Source of the DNA: an uncultured Eubacteriales bacterium
Lineage (GTDB): Bacteria; Bacillota; Clostridia; Oscillospirales; Acutalibacteraceae
Direction: 5' to 3'
NCBI GenBank assembly: GCA_958417225.1
Contig: CATZCM010000038.1
Coordinates: 1 to 11,991, forward strand
DNA length: 11,991 nucleotides
The number at the start of each line of letters is the position of its first letter. Position 1 is the stretch's first letter. The notes beneath the pieces are model-generated. The model saw only the letters and a program-made list of their open reading frames with translations, had not been told where the DNA came from and did no database searches. Below are positions 1 to 7,661 of this stretch, piece by piece. The position numbers were made by a program, and so were the translations under genes.

Positions 1-121
1 TGTATGCTTGCACTTTTTAACAAAGTGGTAATTTTTTATTTTACATACACTAACACTCGCAACATGTATTTTCGCTAATAATCACCAATATCTTCCAAAA
101 TATTTGCATGCATAAACAATA

Positions 122-154
122 CAGTTCACAACACCTTATCCTAGTTGTGAACTG
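122..154. terminator. Strong hairpin, possible terminator
   Basis: CAGTTCACAAC (122-132) pairs perfectly with GTTGTGAACTG (144-154) around an 11-base loop. On the plus strand a TTTTTT run follows only after about 11 further bases. On the minus strand a weaker T-rich run (TATTGTTTATG) follows at once. It may end transcription from spoIVA, from a plus-strand gene outside the window, or both. The absence of an immediate long T-run keeps confidence moderate. Confidence 0.45.
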
Positions 155-286
155 CAAATTATAAGTTTTTTAATTTTCACGATAACACAAATTTTGTAAT
201 ATTATACCTATTTTGACGTGACTCTTCAAATGCAAATCTATAAATTAAAATTGAGATAATCAATAACGCTTTAAGTTTCCACTATC

Positions 287-313
287 CGTTTTTTACAAAT
301 CATGCAAAAAACG
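287..313 (-). repeat. A/T-rich inverted repeat just after spoIVA
   Basis: CGTTTTTT (287-294) is the reverse complement of AAAAAACG (306-313), with an 11-base loop. It lies 8 bases past the spoIVA stop codon. Only two G/C pairs support the stem and no T-run follows on the minus strand, so it is a poor terminator by itself. It could still protect the mRNA 3' end. Confidence 0.3.
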
Positions 314-320
314 CGGAATA

Positions 321-1799
321 TTACAATAGAATACAAATTAGACCATTACAACCATCATTAATTATGCGTTCGATAGTTTCCACCACTTTTGCCCTAGCTT
401 CTGCTGGCATACGGTATAATTTATTATGAAGCCCCTCATTAACAAGCTCATGTAGTGATTTGCCAAATATATTCGATTCCCAAATTTTAAGAGGATTTTC
501 CTCAAACTCACCAAGCAAATAATTAACAAGTTCTTCAGACTGTTTTTCAGAACCAACAATTGGAGCAACCTCTGTATTAATTTGAGTACGCATCATGTGT
601 ATTGACGGGGCAGAAGCCTTCAAACGAATACCATATTTACCACCTTGTTTTATGATTTCCGGTTCATCTAAACTAAGCTCCTCCATTGTAGGCATTACAA
701 TACCATATCCTGTTTCAAGCACATCCTCGTATGCCTGACTGATTTTGCTATACTTATCCTTTATTCGCGAAAGTTCCATCATGGCATCCAAAAGTCCGCC
801 TTCATCCATGATATCCAGATTTGTCTTTTCTCCAAGCACTTTGTAAAATAAATCTCTATCTAGACCTAAATTAACATTTGCCCTTCCGTGCCCCAGATCA
901 AAAGATTTCACAAAGGCATTATCAACATACTCACAATCGAGTATTTGTTTAACTACATCGCTAACATCACGTATTCGTTCAACTTTCGAAAAAGCATCAC
1001 TTAACACGGAATGCATCGCAGATCTTAACCAATGGCCTTTTTCAAGGGATGTAAGCCATCTTGGCATATCGATAGCAATTTCCTTTATTGGAAACTCAAA
1101 CAAAACACTAGCTAATATTTTTCGTATTTCCTCTTCAGTTAATTCTAAGCAATTAACGGGCATAACTGGAACATTATACCGATCCTGCATTTGTTTTGCG
1201 AGCTCTCTCGTCTCCTGGGCAGCAGGATACAAACTATTCAAAAGTACCACAAATGGTTTATTTATTTGTTTCAGTTCATCTATTACACGTTCTTCAGCCT
1301 CATCGTATTCCTCTCTTGGTATTTCGCTTATAGAACCGTCCGTTGTCATCACTAAGCCAATTGTTGAGTGATCAGTTATAACCTTTTTTGTACCAATTTC
1401 AGCTGCCATATTAAATGGAATCTGCTCATCAAACCACGGCGTCATTACCATTCTTGGTTGATCTTCTTCTATGTACCCAAGCGCACTTGGTACTATATAC
1501 CCCACACAATCGATCATTCTAACTTTAAAACTAGCATTATCAGCAAGATTTATTTCCACTGCATCTTCTGGTATAAATTTAGGTTCTGTCGTCATTATAG
1601 TTCTACCCGCAGCTGATTGAGGTAATTCGTCCACAGCGCGATCTCTTTGATACTCTTCCTGGATGTTTGGTATAACTAATTGATCCATAAACCTCTTAAT
1701 AAAAGTAGATTTACCACTTCTAACAGGACCAACAACACCTATATATATATCTCCCCCTGTCCTTTCCGCGATGTCTTTGTAAATATTTTTCTCATCCAT
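321..1799 (-). CDS. spoIVA: Stage IV sporulation protein A, spore coat morphogenetic ATPase
   Basis: SpoIVA is a cytoskeleton-like ATPase made in the mother cell. It coats the outer forespore membrane and forms the basement layer on which the spore coat is assembled. The 492-residue length equals the Bacillus subtilis protein as I recall it. The P-loop GPVRSGKS spans residues 24-31 with the catalytic Lys at 30. The threonine pair in IMTTEPKF is at 70-71, the position of the sensor threonines, and the Walker B-like aspartate in MIDCVGY is at 97. The C-terminus ends in the conserved GLICILL-type tail, so the gene is complete. The ATG follows AAGGAG at 1814-1819 with a rather long spacing of about 13 bases. 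It lies 51 bases downstream of the sipL-like gene with no terminator between, so the two are probably co-transcribed under sigma-E. Confidence 0.98.
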   Translation of the reverse strand: MDEKNIYKDIAERTGGDIYIGVVGPVRSGKSTFIKRFMDQLVIPNIQEEYQRDRAVDELPQSAAGRTIMTTEPKFIPEDAVEINLADNASFKVRMIDCVGYIVPSALGYIEEDQPRMVMTPWFDEQIPFNMAAEIGTKKVITDHSTIGLVMTTDGSISEIPREEYDEAEERVIDELKQINKPFVVLLNSLYPAAQETRELAKQMQDRYNVPVMPVNCLELTEEEIRKILASVLFEFPIKEIAIDMPRWLTSLEKGHWLRSAMHSVLSDAFSKVERIRDVSDVVKQILDCEYVDNAFVKSFDLGHGRANVNLGLDRDLFYKVLGEKTNLDIMDEGGLLDAMMELSRIKDKYSKISQAYEDVLETGYGIVMPTMEELSLDEPEIIKQGGKYGIRLKASAPSIHMMRTQINTEVAPIVGSEKQSEELVNYLLGEFEENPLKIWESNIFGKSLHELVNEGLHNKLYRMPAEARAKVVETIERIINDGCNGLICILL

Positions 1800-1850
1800 G
1801 TAAACATCTAGACTCCTTTCTGCAAAAGCACATAAATTTCCCCGGTAAGA

Positions 1851-3389
1851 TCACCTAGTCATTGGGATCAAAAGCATTCTCGGTTCACTAAGCACTTCCT
1901 CCGTCAAATCATTCTCATCATTTATCATATCCATCGATGTACAGTACTTTCTTGCAATATCCCATACATTCTCACCCTCATCCGCATAATACACCACAAG
2001 TGCTGACGAGGTATCACGTTGTCTAGGTTTTTCCTCATTTGCAAAAATGGAATCAATTGACTTATAATGGTTCATTTGATAAACTGGACAAGATAGCTTA
2101 ACTTCTGACCGAACTTCAAGATTATCACCATTTATGCGATAATTCACAGACGAAACATCAATATCGGCATCACACAAAATATTTGGTATCGACTCTGGTA
2201 ACTTATGCTCATGCGTAAAATCAACTACCCGTTCAGAATAAAAGGTTTCATCCTCATTGTCTTTTGCCAAAACACAGATATTAAATTTCCCCTTAAATTC
2301 AATACCATCCTCATTAGGGGTTGCGGTCACAGAAGCAACATCACTCCATATATCGATTACACTCGACACTCCCTTATCTGAAAGCTCAAATGCACTCTTA
2401 TCAACATGTGTATCATTTACACTAGTCATATACTTTGGCAATTTAATTTGCTGAGAGGTCATATCCGTATCATAAGTGTTCGAATATGCATCTGCCAATA
2501 CTTTTACCTCACTTTGTTCATACACAACAGTCGTAGCTACAAGCCTCATATCCAAGACAAATGAACTTTCTTCGTCCATTTCTTGATTTATATTAATATC
2601 ATAACTCAAAAGTTCCAATTTTGATTCACATACATTACCCTCTTCAGCTGAATCCACATCGACAATTTGATTTATCGGAAGTGTATACTCAATCGTCTGC
2701 ATGTCACAACTATCAATGTCACTTATATAAAGCACACGTACTGTAGCCTGACCTTTAACAATAACCTTATTTGATACAACTTTGCACTCATCCGTCGTCA
2801 CATTTATAGAAGAACGCAAAATAGACTCCACTCTCACATCCGGTTTATCCAGATCCAATTTTTCCTCCTGGGTAAATTGTTGCTGACCTATGCCAACTAC
2901 ATTACTCACTTCCACAATATCCTGTTTTTGCATTATATCATCGCTATCGACATACGAACCTACTTCTCGCATTTCTTTTGACAAAACTTTCACACATACA
3001 GAAAACGCTCCGTGTATGTCTAATCGTCTTGGACTAAGTGCTCTACAATTAACATACTCTACTTTAGTTTTGGTGAGCACAACTGCATTTTGCGAAACAT
3101 CCCCTAAATTAAACGAACTTGAAAATGGAACTGAATTTTCGCAACATCTCACACACATGCGCACGGAATCGATGTACAAAAGTTTAACCGAAGCAACCCC
3201 ATCCACATCAAGTCTATCTGCCGAAATGTTTTTTGAATGAATTTTTGGCACAATGCAACACTTTAAGATTTTTTGGATATCCGGGCAATAATCCGGTAAA
3301 CTAAAATCCAAATCTATTGGTTGTTCCTGGCAACCCTCGAAAAGAGTTTCATTAAGCGCCAATAATTCCTTGGTGACGCTGTATTCCAT
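1851..3389 (-). CDS. sipL: SipL-like DUF3794 and LysM spore morphogenesis protein
   Basis: This 512-residue protein matches the DUF3794/LysM architecture of Clostridioides difficile SipL, which binds SpoIVA and is needed for coat localisation around the forespore. The signature LPDYCPDIQKILKC is at residues 31-44. Repeated beta-rich DUF3794-like units lie at roughly 30-115, 180-265 and 340-435. A C-terminal LysM domain covers about 464-508 (ALVVYYADEGENVWDIARKY onward). In C. difficile the LysM part contacts SpoIVA. There is no signal peptide, which fits a mother-cell cytosolic protein. The ATG is preceded by AAAAAGGAGAG at 3399-3407. It starts the pair with spoIVA, behind a candidate sigma-E promoter at 3422-3450. 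The gene name is transferred by architecture and context. Other DUF3794/LysM paralogs exist in clostridia, so orthology is likely but unproven. Confidence 0.9.
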   Translation of the reverse strand: MEYSVTKELLALNETLFEGCQEQPIDLDFSLPDYCPDIQKILKCCIVPKIHSKNISADRLDVDGVASVKLLYIDSVRMCVRCCENSVPFSSSFNLGDVSQNAVVLTKTKVEYVNCRALSPRRLDIHGAFSVCVKVLSKEMREVGSYVDSDDIMQKQDIVEVSNVVGIGQQQFTQEEKLDLDKPDVRVESILRSSINVTTDECKVVSNKVIVKGQATVRVLYISDIDSCDMQTIEYTLPINQIVDVDSAEEGNVCESKLELLSYDININQEMDEESSFVLDMRLVATTVVYEQSEVKVLADAYSNTYDTDMTSQQIKLPKYMTSVNDTHVDKSAFELSDKGVSSVIDIWSDVASVTATPNEDGIEFKGKFNICVLAKDNEDETFYSERVVDFTHEHKLPESIPNILCDADIDVSSVNYRINGDNLEVRSEVKLSCPVYQMNHYKSIDSIFANEEKPRQRDTSSALVVYYADEGENVWDIARKYCTSMDMINDENDLTEEVLSEPRMLLIPMTR

Positions 3390-3421
3390 AAAGTATCTCT
3401 CCTTTTTGAATTTCTACAGCA

Positions 3422-3450
3422 TTTATATGCAAGTCCTGTCCGCATTATTC
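3422..3450 (-). promoter_or_regulatory. Candidate sigma-E promoter of sipL-spoIVA
   Basis: Read on the minus strand, GAATAAT (3444-3450) is followed after 14 bases by CATATAAA (3422-3429). This resembles the mother-cell sigma-E consensus (ATATT-type -35, 14-15 base spacer, CATACAnT-type -10). It would start transcription about 25 bases before the sipL ATG, just upstream of its ribosome binding site. In known spore formers both genes belong to the sigma-E regulon, which supports the reading. The -10 match is imperfect. Confidence 0.55.
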
Positions 3451-3454
3451 ACGA

Positions 3455-3487
3455 TAAAAAATAAAAAAAGCTGACATACATCAGCTT
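3455..3487 (-). terminator. Rho-independent terminator of the 1255-residue protein gene
   Basis: On the minus strand AAGCTGA (3481-3487) pairs perfectly with TCAGCTT (3468-3474) around a six-base loop. A T-rich run (TTTTTATTTTTT) extends down to about 3455. The hairpin begins 21 bases after the stop codon of the large gene. It separates that gene from sipL-spoIVA, so the two units are transcribed independently. Confidence 0.85.
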
Positions 3488-3508
3488 CACATAAAAAACA
3501 CATTATAC

Positions 3509-6500
3509 TTAAAGTAACGAATCAAGCATTATACCTTTAGTAAACAGTATGTTTTTAAAACACTCTAACATTTCAATACTTCCGCATTCATCGTTCAAAT
3601 CACACAATGCATCAAAATTTCGGTTTGGCCCCGCTTCTAATGAAAAATCATCTTTATCAACATAATTTAAAAGTTCCTGAAACACATCCCATCTATGACA
3701 ACAAACCGTAAATGAAAGCAATTCATAAGGCTGACCAGACACGAAACTTATTCTTCGAAAAAACAATTTTCTTTCTCTCCAGTCTCTTATAAATATTCTT
3801 TCGTGAAAAAATTGCTTAATGCCGCAAATATCACAATTTTGAATTATTGAAGAGATAATAGATCTACCATTGTACGGTTCAAAATACATTAAAATATCCT
3901 CATACGTTGGAACTAAGCAAATAACATTAAATTTACTTATAGATTCAATTACCTGCCTATTGGGGTCCATTATATCTGCCATAGTGCTATCTTTCAATAC
4001 TCTCAAAGCATAACAAAGTGCACTTATTTTCCTTACACGTACCTCACCATCTCCACCTTCACATACCGTCAACCCCTCCACTATAACATTGTGTTTATAT
4101 AAAATATCAACAATTGTTTTCAGCAGATCATAATTTCCTCCATTCATCACAACGCGAAAAACATTCAAATCTGAAAACATTCGTACAATATAAAATTCCG
4201 GAAAATAATTTATAACTCCATTTAATTTACCCCACATCCCAAAATCCAACATACGTTGCATTAGAAACTCAAAATTCAGGAAATCAATTGTTTTTTTATG
4301 CAGTAACCTTTTCATCAATAAACTAAAACTTTCACTATCTAAATCAATAACACATTTTTCAATCAATTTTTTCTGACCGAACTTTTGAAACAAATCATCA
4401 ACCGTCAATCCAACAATATCATTTAAAAGTATCTTTTCCTTTTGAACGACTAAATCACGTTTTAATTTCCAAAATGCATCCAAAACTTTTTTACCCTCTT
4501 CGCCTACAAAAGTGTCTATATACTCATAACCTGTATAAGGTACGCCATTGCTATCAATAAACAAAATTTTATTAAAATCAAATCTGTATCTAAACTTGCA
4601 GATTAAATCAAATTTTGACACACGAATAAGCCCCAATAGGACTTTTTCAGAATTGATCTCTTCGTACTTATCTAATATTTCCACTAATTTATTCCATTTT
4701 TGTGCCACAACTGCCTGTTCTGACAACAAATATATAAAACGGTCTTTACATTCCTTTGGCATAACTAAACTTAAATCAAGCACTTTCAAAAACCTTGAAA
4801 ACAAATCATCAGAAGAGTTAACTGATACTTCAACTAAACTTCTTTCATTATATTTAACAAAAAAATCATCACTCAACAACTCATCAAAAATTTTAAAGTC
4901 AGACTCTTCAAGCACTTCTCTTTCTAATATACACTTAAGTCCAAAATATTTTTTTAATTTATCACTAAATTCTTCTTCAAAAGCTGAATTTTTAAAATTA
5001 CTCTTATCATACATAAAAAACACATACCACGAAAAAAATCGTCGATCAGAAATAATATTTTTATTTTCATATATTCTACTCAAAGAAAACTTCAACATAC
5101 TTTCCGTTATTCCGTCCACTTCTATACAAACATCCTCAATACAATCCATTATATCTTTATACCTATTTAAAGCACAAACTAACTTAGGTGCACTATCTTC
5201 ACGTAAAAAGCTAACTATTTCATTATGCACCCTAAAGGCCACATATTTTTTCATATAACTACTTACTTTCACATCTACATTCGTTATCGGAATTTTATCT
5301 ACTGTACTATAAAATCTATCAAAATCATTAAGTGTAACAACACAGAAATCATCTCTAGGAATATATTCACCATCCTGGTTTTCTATGAATTCATACAAAA
5401 CAGCCGCATTATAATTTTCAAATAAAATTCTATCCTTATCATTAAGTGTTATAATATTTTCAAAAACACACTCAGTAAAAGCATGTGATAGACCTTGATA
5501 TATATGAAAATCAAACTTATCTACACCATCACACTTCACCAAAACATACGCATCCCCAAAAAAATCCCAGTATTCCACTTTAAGAGGATTTTTAGTAAAT
5601 TTTTGTTTTTTTATAATATTTCCAAAACTTACTTTAATTTCATAGTCTTCATTAAATAACCCAAGTGTTTGTTCAAACGCATCTTGAAGCATGGATTCTA
5701 TATTACTGATCTCGCATGCAGGTTTTTTGCCCTCCTGAATTACCTTATCAATTGAAGATTTAGCTATATTACACCCATCTCCATCCCTAATAACGTATGC
5801 CAAATTATAATACATCTTCAAAGCATTCAAAATTCCCGCACTAAGTTCATTTTGTTGATCATTTCGAACATAAACCACATCATAAATATCCTTATCCAAA
5901 CAAGTTACATTGCTCACCACATAATTCCAAAAACTTCTCGTCACATCATCGCCATTATTAACTTTATCAATATTTTGATACGCCAAATACAAATACAATC
6001 TTTCCTTCAATGTTTTCAATTTTAACATTCCATGGCCTTGTATGTTATTCACTACATCTAATACTTCTTCCTTACTGATACTACCGATTTCTAAAGGAAA
6101 CCTCATTTTTTTACTTTGACTATCATACATTAATAAATTCATAACGTGCCTTATCGACGTATCCGCACAATCCGCAAATTTCAAACCTTCTACTTTAAGA
6201 ACTCCGTAATTTTTATCACATGTAATAACATTTGCCATACCATTCGAAACTAAAGGTCCATCATATGGTACTTCGTTATTGGGAACTATTTTGGAAAACA
6301 TATCATGAAGTTTCTTTATTACACCAAGCGCTTCCAATTTAGATTTTGCAGATTTTTCACATTGCACCTCTTGTTTTAACGTCCTATAAAAACTCGCGAC
6401 ATCTTCTTCCGTATCAAACTTCATGACAAAATACCCTAAAAGAATTCGTTCTGCAGTGTAAATAGGCAAAGGCCGTTCTACACTACTTTCAAAAGAAAAA

Positions 6501-7276
6501 TTCTCCTGATAACACACCATGTAAGATAATCCCACTATTAGATTTTTTACTACTTGTCTGTCACTTTTTTTTACATCAGCAAAAAACTCATCCAACTTTA
6601 TATACATATCAATCTTACAAAGTACATCATTTATTTTTTTTACACTTTCACAATCACCTTTTTTACCTTTAAGCTCTTTTACCTTCTCCGTCAAAATAAT
6701 TTTAGCATCACTTACAGTTCTAACTGGAAAATTTTTGTTGTTTTTATTATAACATTTAGCCATTTCCTTAATGCGAGTTATATTTTCAAAAAAATTGGAA
6801 TCTAAATTAAAATGACTATTTCTTACCATATACACTATCCCAAAAACTTTAGCCATTTGTTCTGCCGTCAGGTTAAAATCACTCCCCACCTCCAACATTC
6901 CTGATGAAGACGGAAACAAAATTTTCATCACATCAGCAGAACCTTGCCCTGAATCTAGTTTAAATTGTCGCACATTATCTTTTATAGTCACATTTTCTAT
7001 AAAACCATTGTCAAATCTAAAATTTGAAAGCAAACCTATTTTTTCAGCAACCACTCCAATTGCAATATCAGCATACTGCATATACTCCCAATCCGTTTCC
7101 CCTTCTACATCCACATCTCTTTTCAAATCAACTTCTCTCAAATAGTCATACGAATTTAACACTAAATCTCTACCTAACGCTGCATTCAATTTAAAACAGC
7201 AAGGACCAAAAAAATATATAAAAACAAAAATTAACCCACAAATAACAAATTTCTTTACATTTCGATTCACACCCAT
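3509..7276 (-). CDS. Very large exported protein of unknown function with degenerate ankyrin-like C-terminus
   Basis: I do not recognise a named family for this 1255-residue protein. Residues 8-9 (KK) and the hydrophobic run 10-27 form a signal peptide or N-terminal anchor. A plausible signal peptidase I site lies at LNA-A (30-33). The body is rich in Lys, Asp, Phe and Cys and looks largely helical. A striking motif, FADCADTSIRHVMNLLMYD, is at 367-385. From about 905 to 1245 there are weak helix-turn-helix units of ankyrin style, for example PYELLSFTVCCHRWDVFQELL at 1183-1203 and NGRSIISSIIQNCDICGIKQF at 1136-1156. No enzyme motif, sortase signal or cell-wall-binding domain was seen. The ATG follows AGGAGG (7287-7292) at 10 bases. 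It has its own consensus promoter and terminator and is visibly more A/T-rich than its neighbours, which suggests an accessory gene. An exported host- or envelope-directed protein is possible, but that is inference. Confidence 0.85.
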   Translation of the reverse strand: MGVNRNVKKFVICGLIFVFIYFFGPCCFKLNAALGRDLVLNSYDYLREVDLKRDVDVEGETDWEYMQYADIAIGVVAEKIGLLSNFRFDNGFIENVTIKDNVRQFKLDSGQGSADVMKILFPSSSGMLEVGSDFNLTAEQMAKVFGIVYMVRNSHFNLDSNFFENITRIKEMAKCYNKNNKNFPVRTVSDAKIILTEKVKELKGKKGDCESVKKINDVLCKIDMYIKLDEFFADVKKSDRQVVKNLIVGLSYMVCYQENFSFESSVERPLPIYTAERILLGYFVMKFDTEEDVASFYRTLKQEVQCEKSAKSKLEALGVIKKLHDMFSKIVPNNEVPYDGPLVSNGMANVITCDKNYGVLKVEGLKFADCADTSIRHVMNLLMYDSQSKKMRFPLEIGSISKEEVLDVVNNIQGHGMLKLKTLKERLYLYLAYQNIDKVNNGDDVTRSFWNYVVSNVTCLDKDIYDVVYVRNDQQNELSAGILNALKMYYNLAYVIRDGDGCNIAKSSIDKVIQEGKKPACEISNIESMLQDAFEQTLGLFNEDYEIKVSFGNIIKKQKFTKNPLKVEYWDFFGDAYVLVKCDGVDKFDFHIYQGLSHAFTECVFENIITLNDKDRILFENYNAAVLYEFIENQDGEYIPRDDFCVVTLNDFDRFYSTVDKIPITNVDVKVSSYMKKYVAFRVHNEIVSFLREDSAPKLVCALNRYKDIMDCIEDVCIEVDGITESMLKFSLSRIYENKNIISDRRFFSWYVFFMYDKSNFKNSAFEEEFSDKLKKYFGLKCILEREVLEESDFKIFDELLSDDFFVKYNERSLVEVSVNSSDDLFSRFLKVLDLSLVMPKECKDRFIYLLSEQAVVAQKWNKLVEILDKYEEINSEKVLLGLIRVSKFDLICKFRYRFDFNKILFIDSNGVPYTGYEYIDTFVGEEGKKVLDAFWKLKRDLVVQKEKILLNDIVGLTVDDLFQKFGQKKLIEKCVIDLDSESFSLLMKRLLHKKTIDFLNFEFLMQRMLDFGMWGKLNGVINYFPEFYIVRMFSDLNVFRVVMNGGNYDLLKTIVDILYKHNVIVEGLTVCEGGDGEVRVRKISALCYALRVLKDSTMADIMDPNRQVIESISKFNVICLVPTYEDILMYFEPYNGRSIISSIIQNCDICGIKQFFHERIFIRDWRERKLFFRRISFVSGQPYELLSFTVCCHRWDVFQELLNYVDKDDFSLEAGPNRNFDALCDLNDECGSIEMLECFKNILFTKGIMLDSLL

Positions 7277-7399
7277 ACTACACTGGCCTCCTAATTAAAT
7301 GTCATTAATTAAAGAACTCAAAACAAATGCATTGAAAACCTATTTAACATCAAACTCAGTATTATACTAAAAACGACTTTTAACTTCATATTTTTATTA

Positions 7400-7428
7400 A
7401 TTATATCCCAATTAATATTTTTTGTCAA
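7400..7428 (-). promoter_or_regulatory. Perfect-consensus sigma-A promoter for the 1255-residue protein
   Basis: On the minus strand TTGACA (7423-7428) is followed after exactly 17 bases by TATAAT (7400-7405), a full 12 of 12 match to the sigma-A consensus. Transcription should begin near 7393, giving a leader of about 115 bases before the ATG at 7276. This is the strongest promoter by sequence in the window and it drives the unknown protein. Confidence 0.85.
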
Positions 7429-7552
7429 TCCATTGAAAAAGAAATATTGAAATTTGACAATAAATTTTATTTGTGTAAAATATGCAATGCAAAAAAATTC
7501 AATTAATTCATATATTGAATAAAATATATTCAAATTAATACAATTACATACT

Positions 7553-7581
7553 AAAAGAGGATGCTTACGTAAAACATCCTC
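7553..7581 (-). terminator. Probable terminator of the yebC operon
   Basis: On the minus strand GAGGATG (7575-7581) pairs with CATCCTC (7557-7563). Inner T-G and T-A pairs can extend the stem around a TACGT-containing loop. A run of four T residues follows. It lies about 80 bases past the yebC stop. The T-run is short, so efficiency is uncertain. Confidence 0.65.
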
Positions 7582-7628
7582 CTCAATAAAATAATATTAA
7601 ATTACAAAAATAAGCTTATTAACATCTC

Positions 7629-7661
7629 ATACTTGAATCAAAATAATTTTGATTCAAGTAT
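7629..7661. repeat. 33-base near-perfect palindrome abutting the yebC stop codon
   Basis: ATACTTGAATCAAAAT (7629-7644) is the exact reverse complement of 7646-7661, with a single central base. It begins on the base next to the yebC stop codon (7662-7664). No T-run follows on the minus strand, so it is not a normal terminator. It would form a long stem in the mRNA just after the ribosome leaves, and could stabilise the 3' end or be a protein-binding site. Confidence 0.8.

Larger units (their letters stand above)
1..320. other. Non-coding left edge with inverted repeats
   Basis: No credible gene was found on either strand of this A/T-rich stretch downstream of spoIVA. It holds three inverted repeats: a short one at 11-27 (CACTTT / AAAGTG) followed on the plus strand by a T-rich run to about 42, a perfect 11-base-pair one at 122-154, and an A/T-rich one at 287-313. 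The first could be the terminator of a plus-strand gene lying left of the window, but its stem is only six pairs. Confidence 0.6.
7277..7661. other. 385-base intergenic region holding promoter, leader and yebC 3' structures
   Basis: This A/T-rich gap separates yebC from the large exported-protein gene. From the yebC side it holds a 33-base inverted repeat (7629-7661), a 12-base palindrome AATAAGCTTATT (7609-7620), a terminator hairpin (7553-7581), a consensus sigma-A promoter (7400-7428) and an untranslated leader of about 115 bases. A 71-codon reading frame at 7318-7533 crosses the promoter and reads as low-complexity A/T sequence. It is not called as a gene. Confidence 0.7.

Noticed and set aside
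2890..3240. 116-codon plus-strand frame inside the sipL-like gene
   Set aside because: It lies fully antisense to a conserved DUF3794 coding region and has no family features.
4548..5258. 236-codon open frame on the plus strand inside the large exported-protein gene
   Set aside because: It is antisense to the much longer minus-strand frame, rich in Ser, Leu, Lys and Asn as expected from reversed A/T-rich codons, and has no ribosome binding site or recognisable motif.
7190..7200. Lipoprotein signal (double Cys at residues 26-27) in the large exported protein
   Set aside because: The residues before the Cys are Phe-Gly-Pro, which do not fit the [LVI][ASTVI][GAS]C lipobox. A signal peptidase I site or uncleaved anchor is more likely.
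7318..7533. 71-codon minus-strand frame upstream of the large exported-protein gene
   Set aside because: It is low-complexity Phe/Ile/Asn sequence in A/T-rich DNA, has no ribosome binding site and runs across the consensus promoter. Only its last 23 codons could be on the transcript, and that is reported as a separate weak observation.
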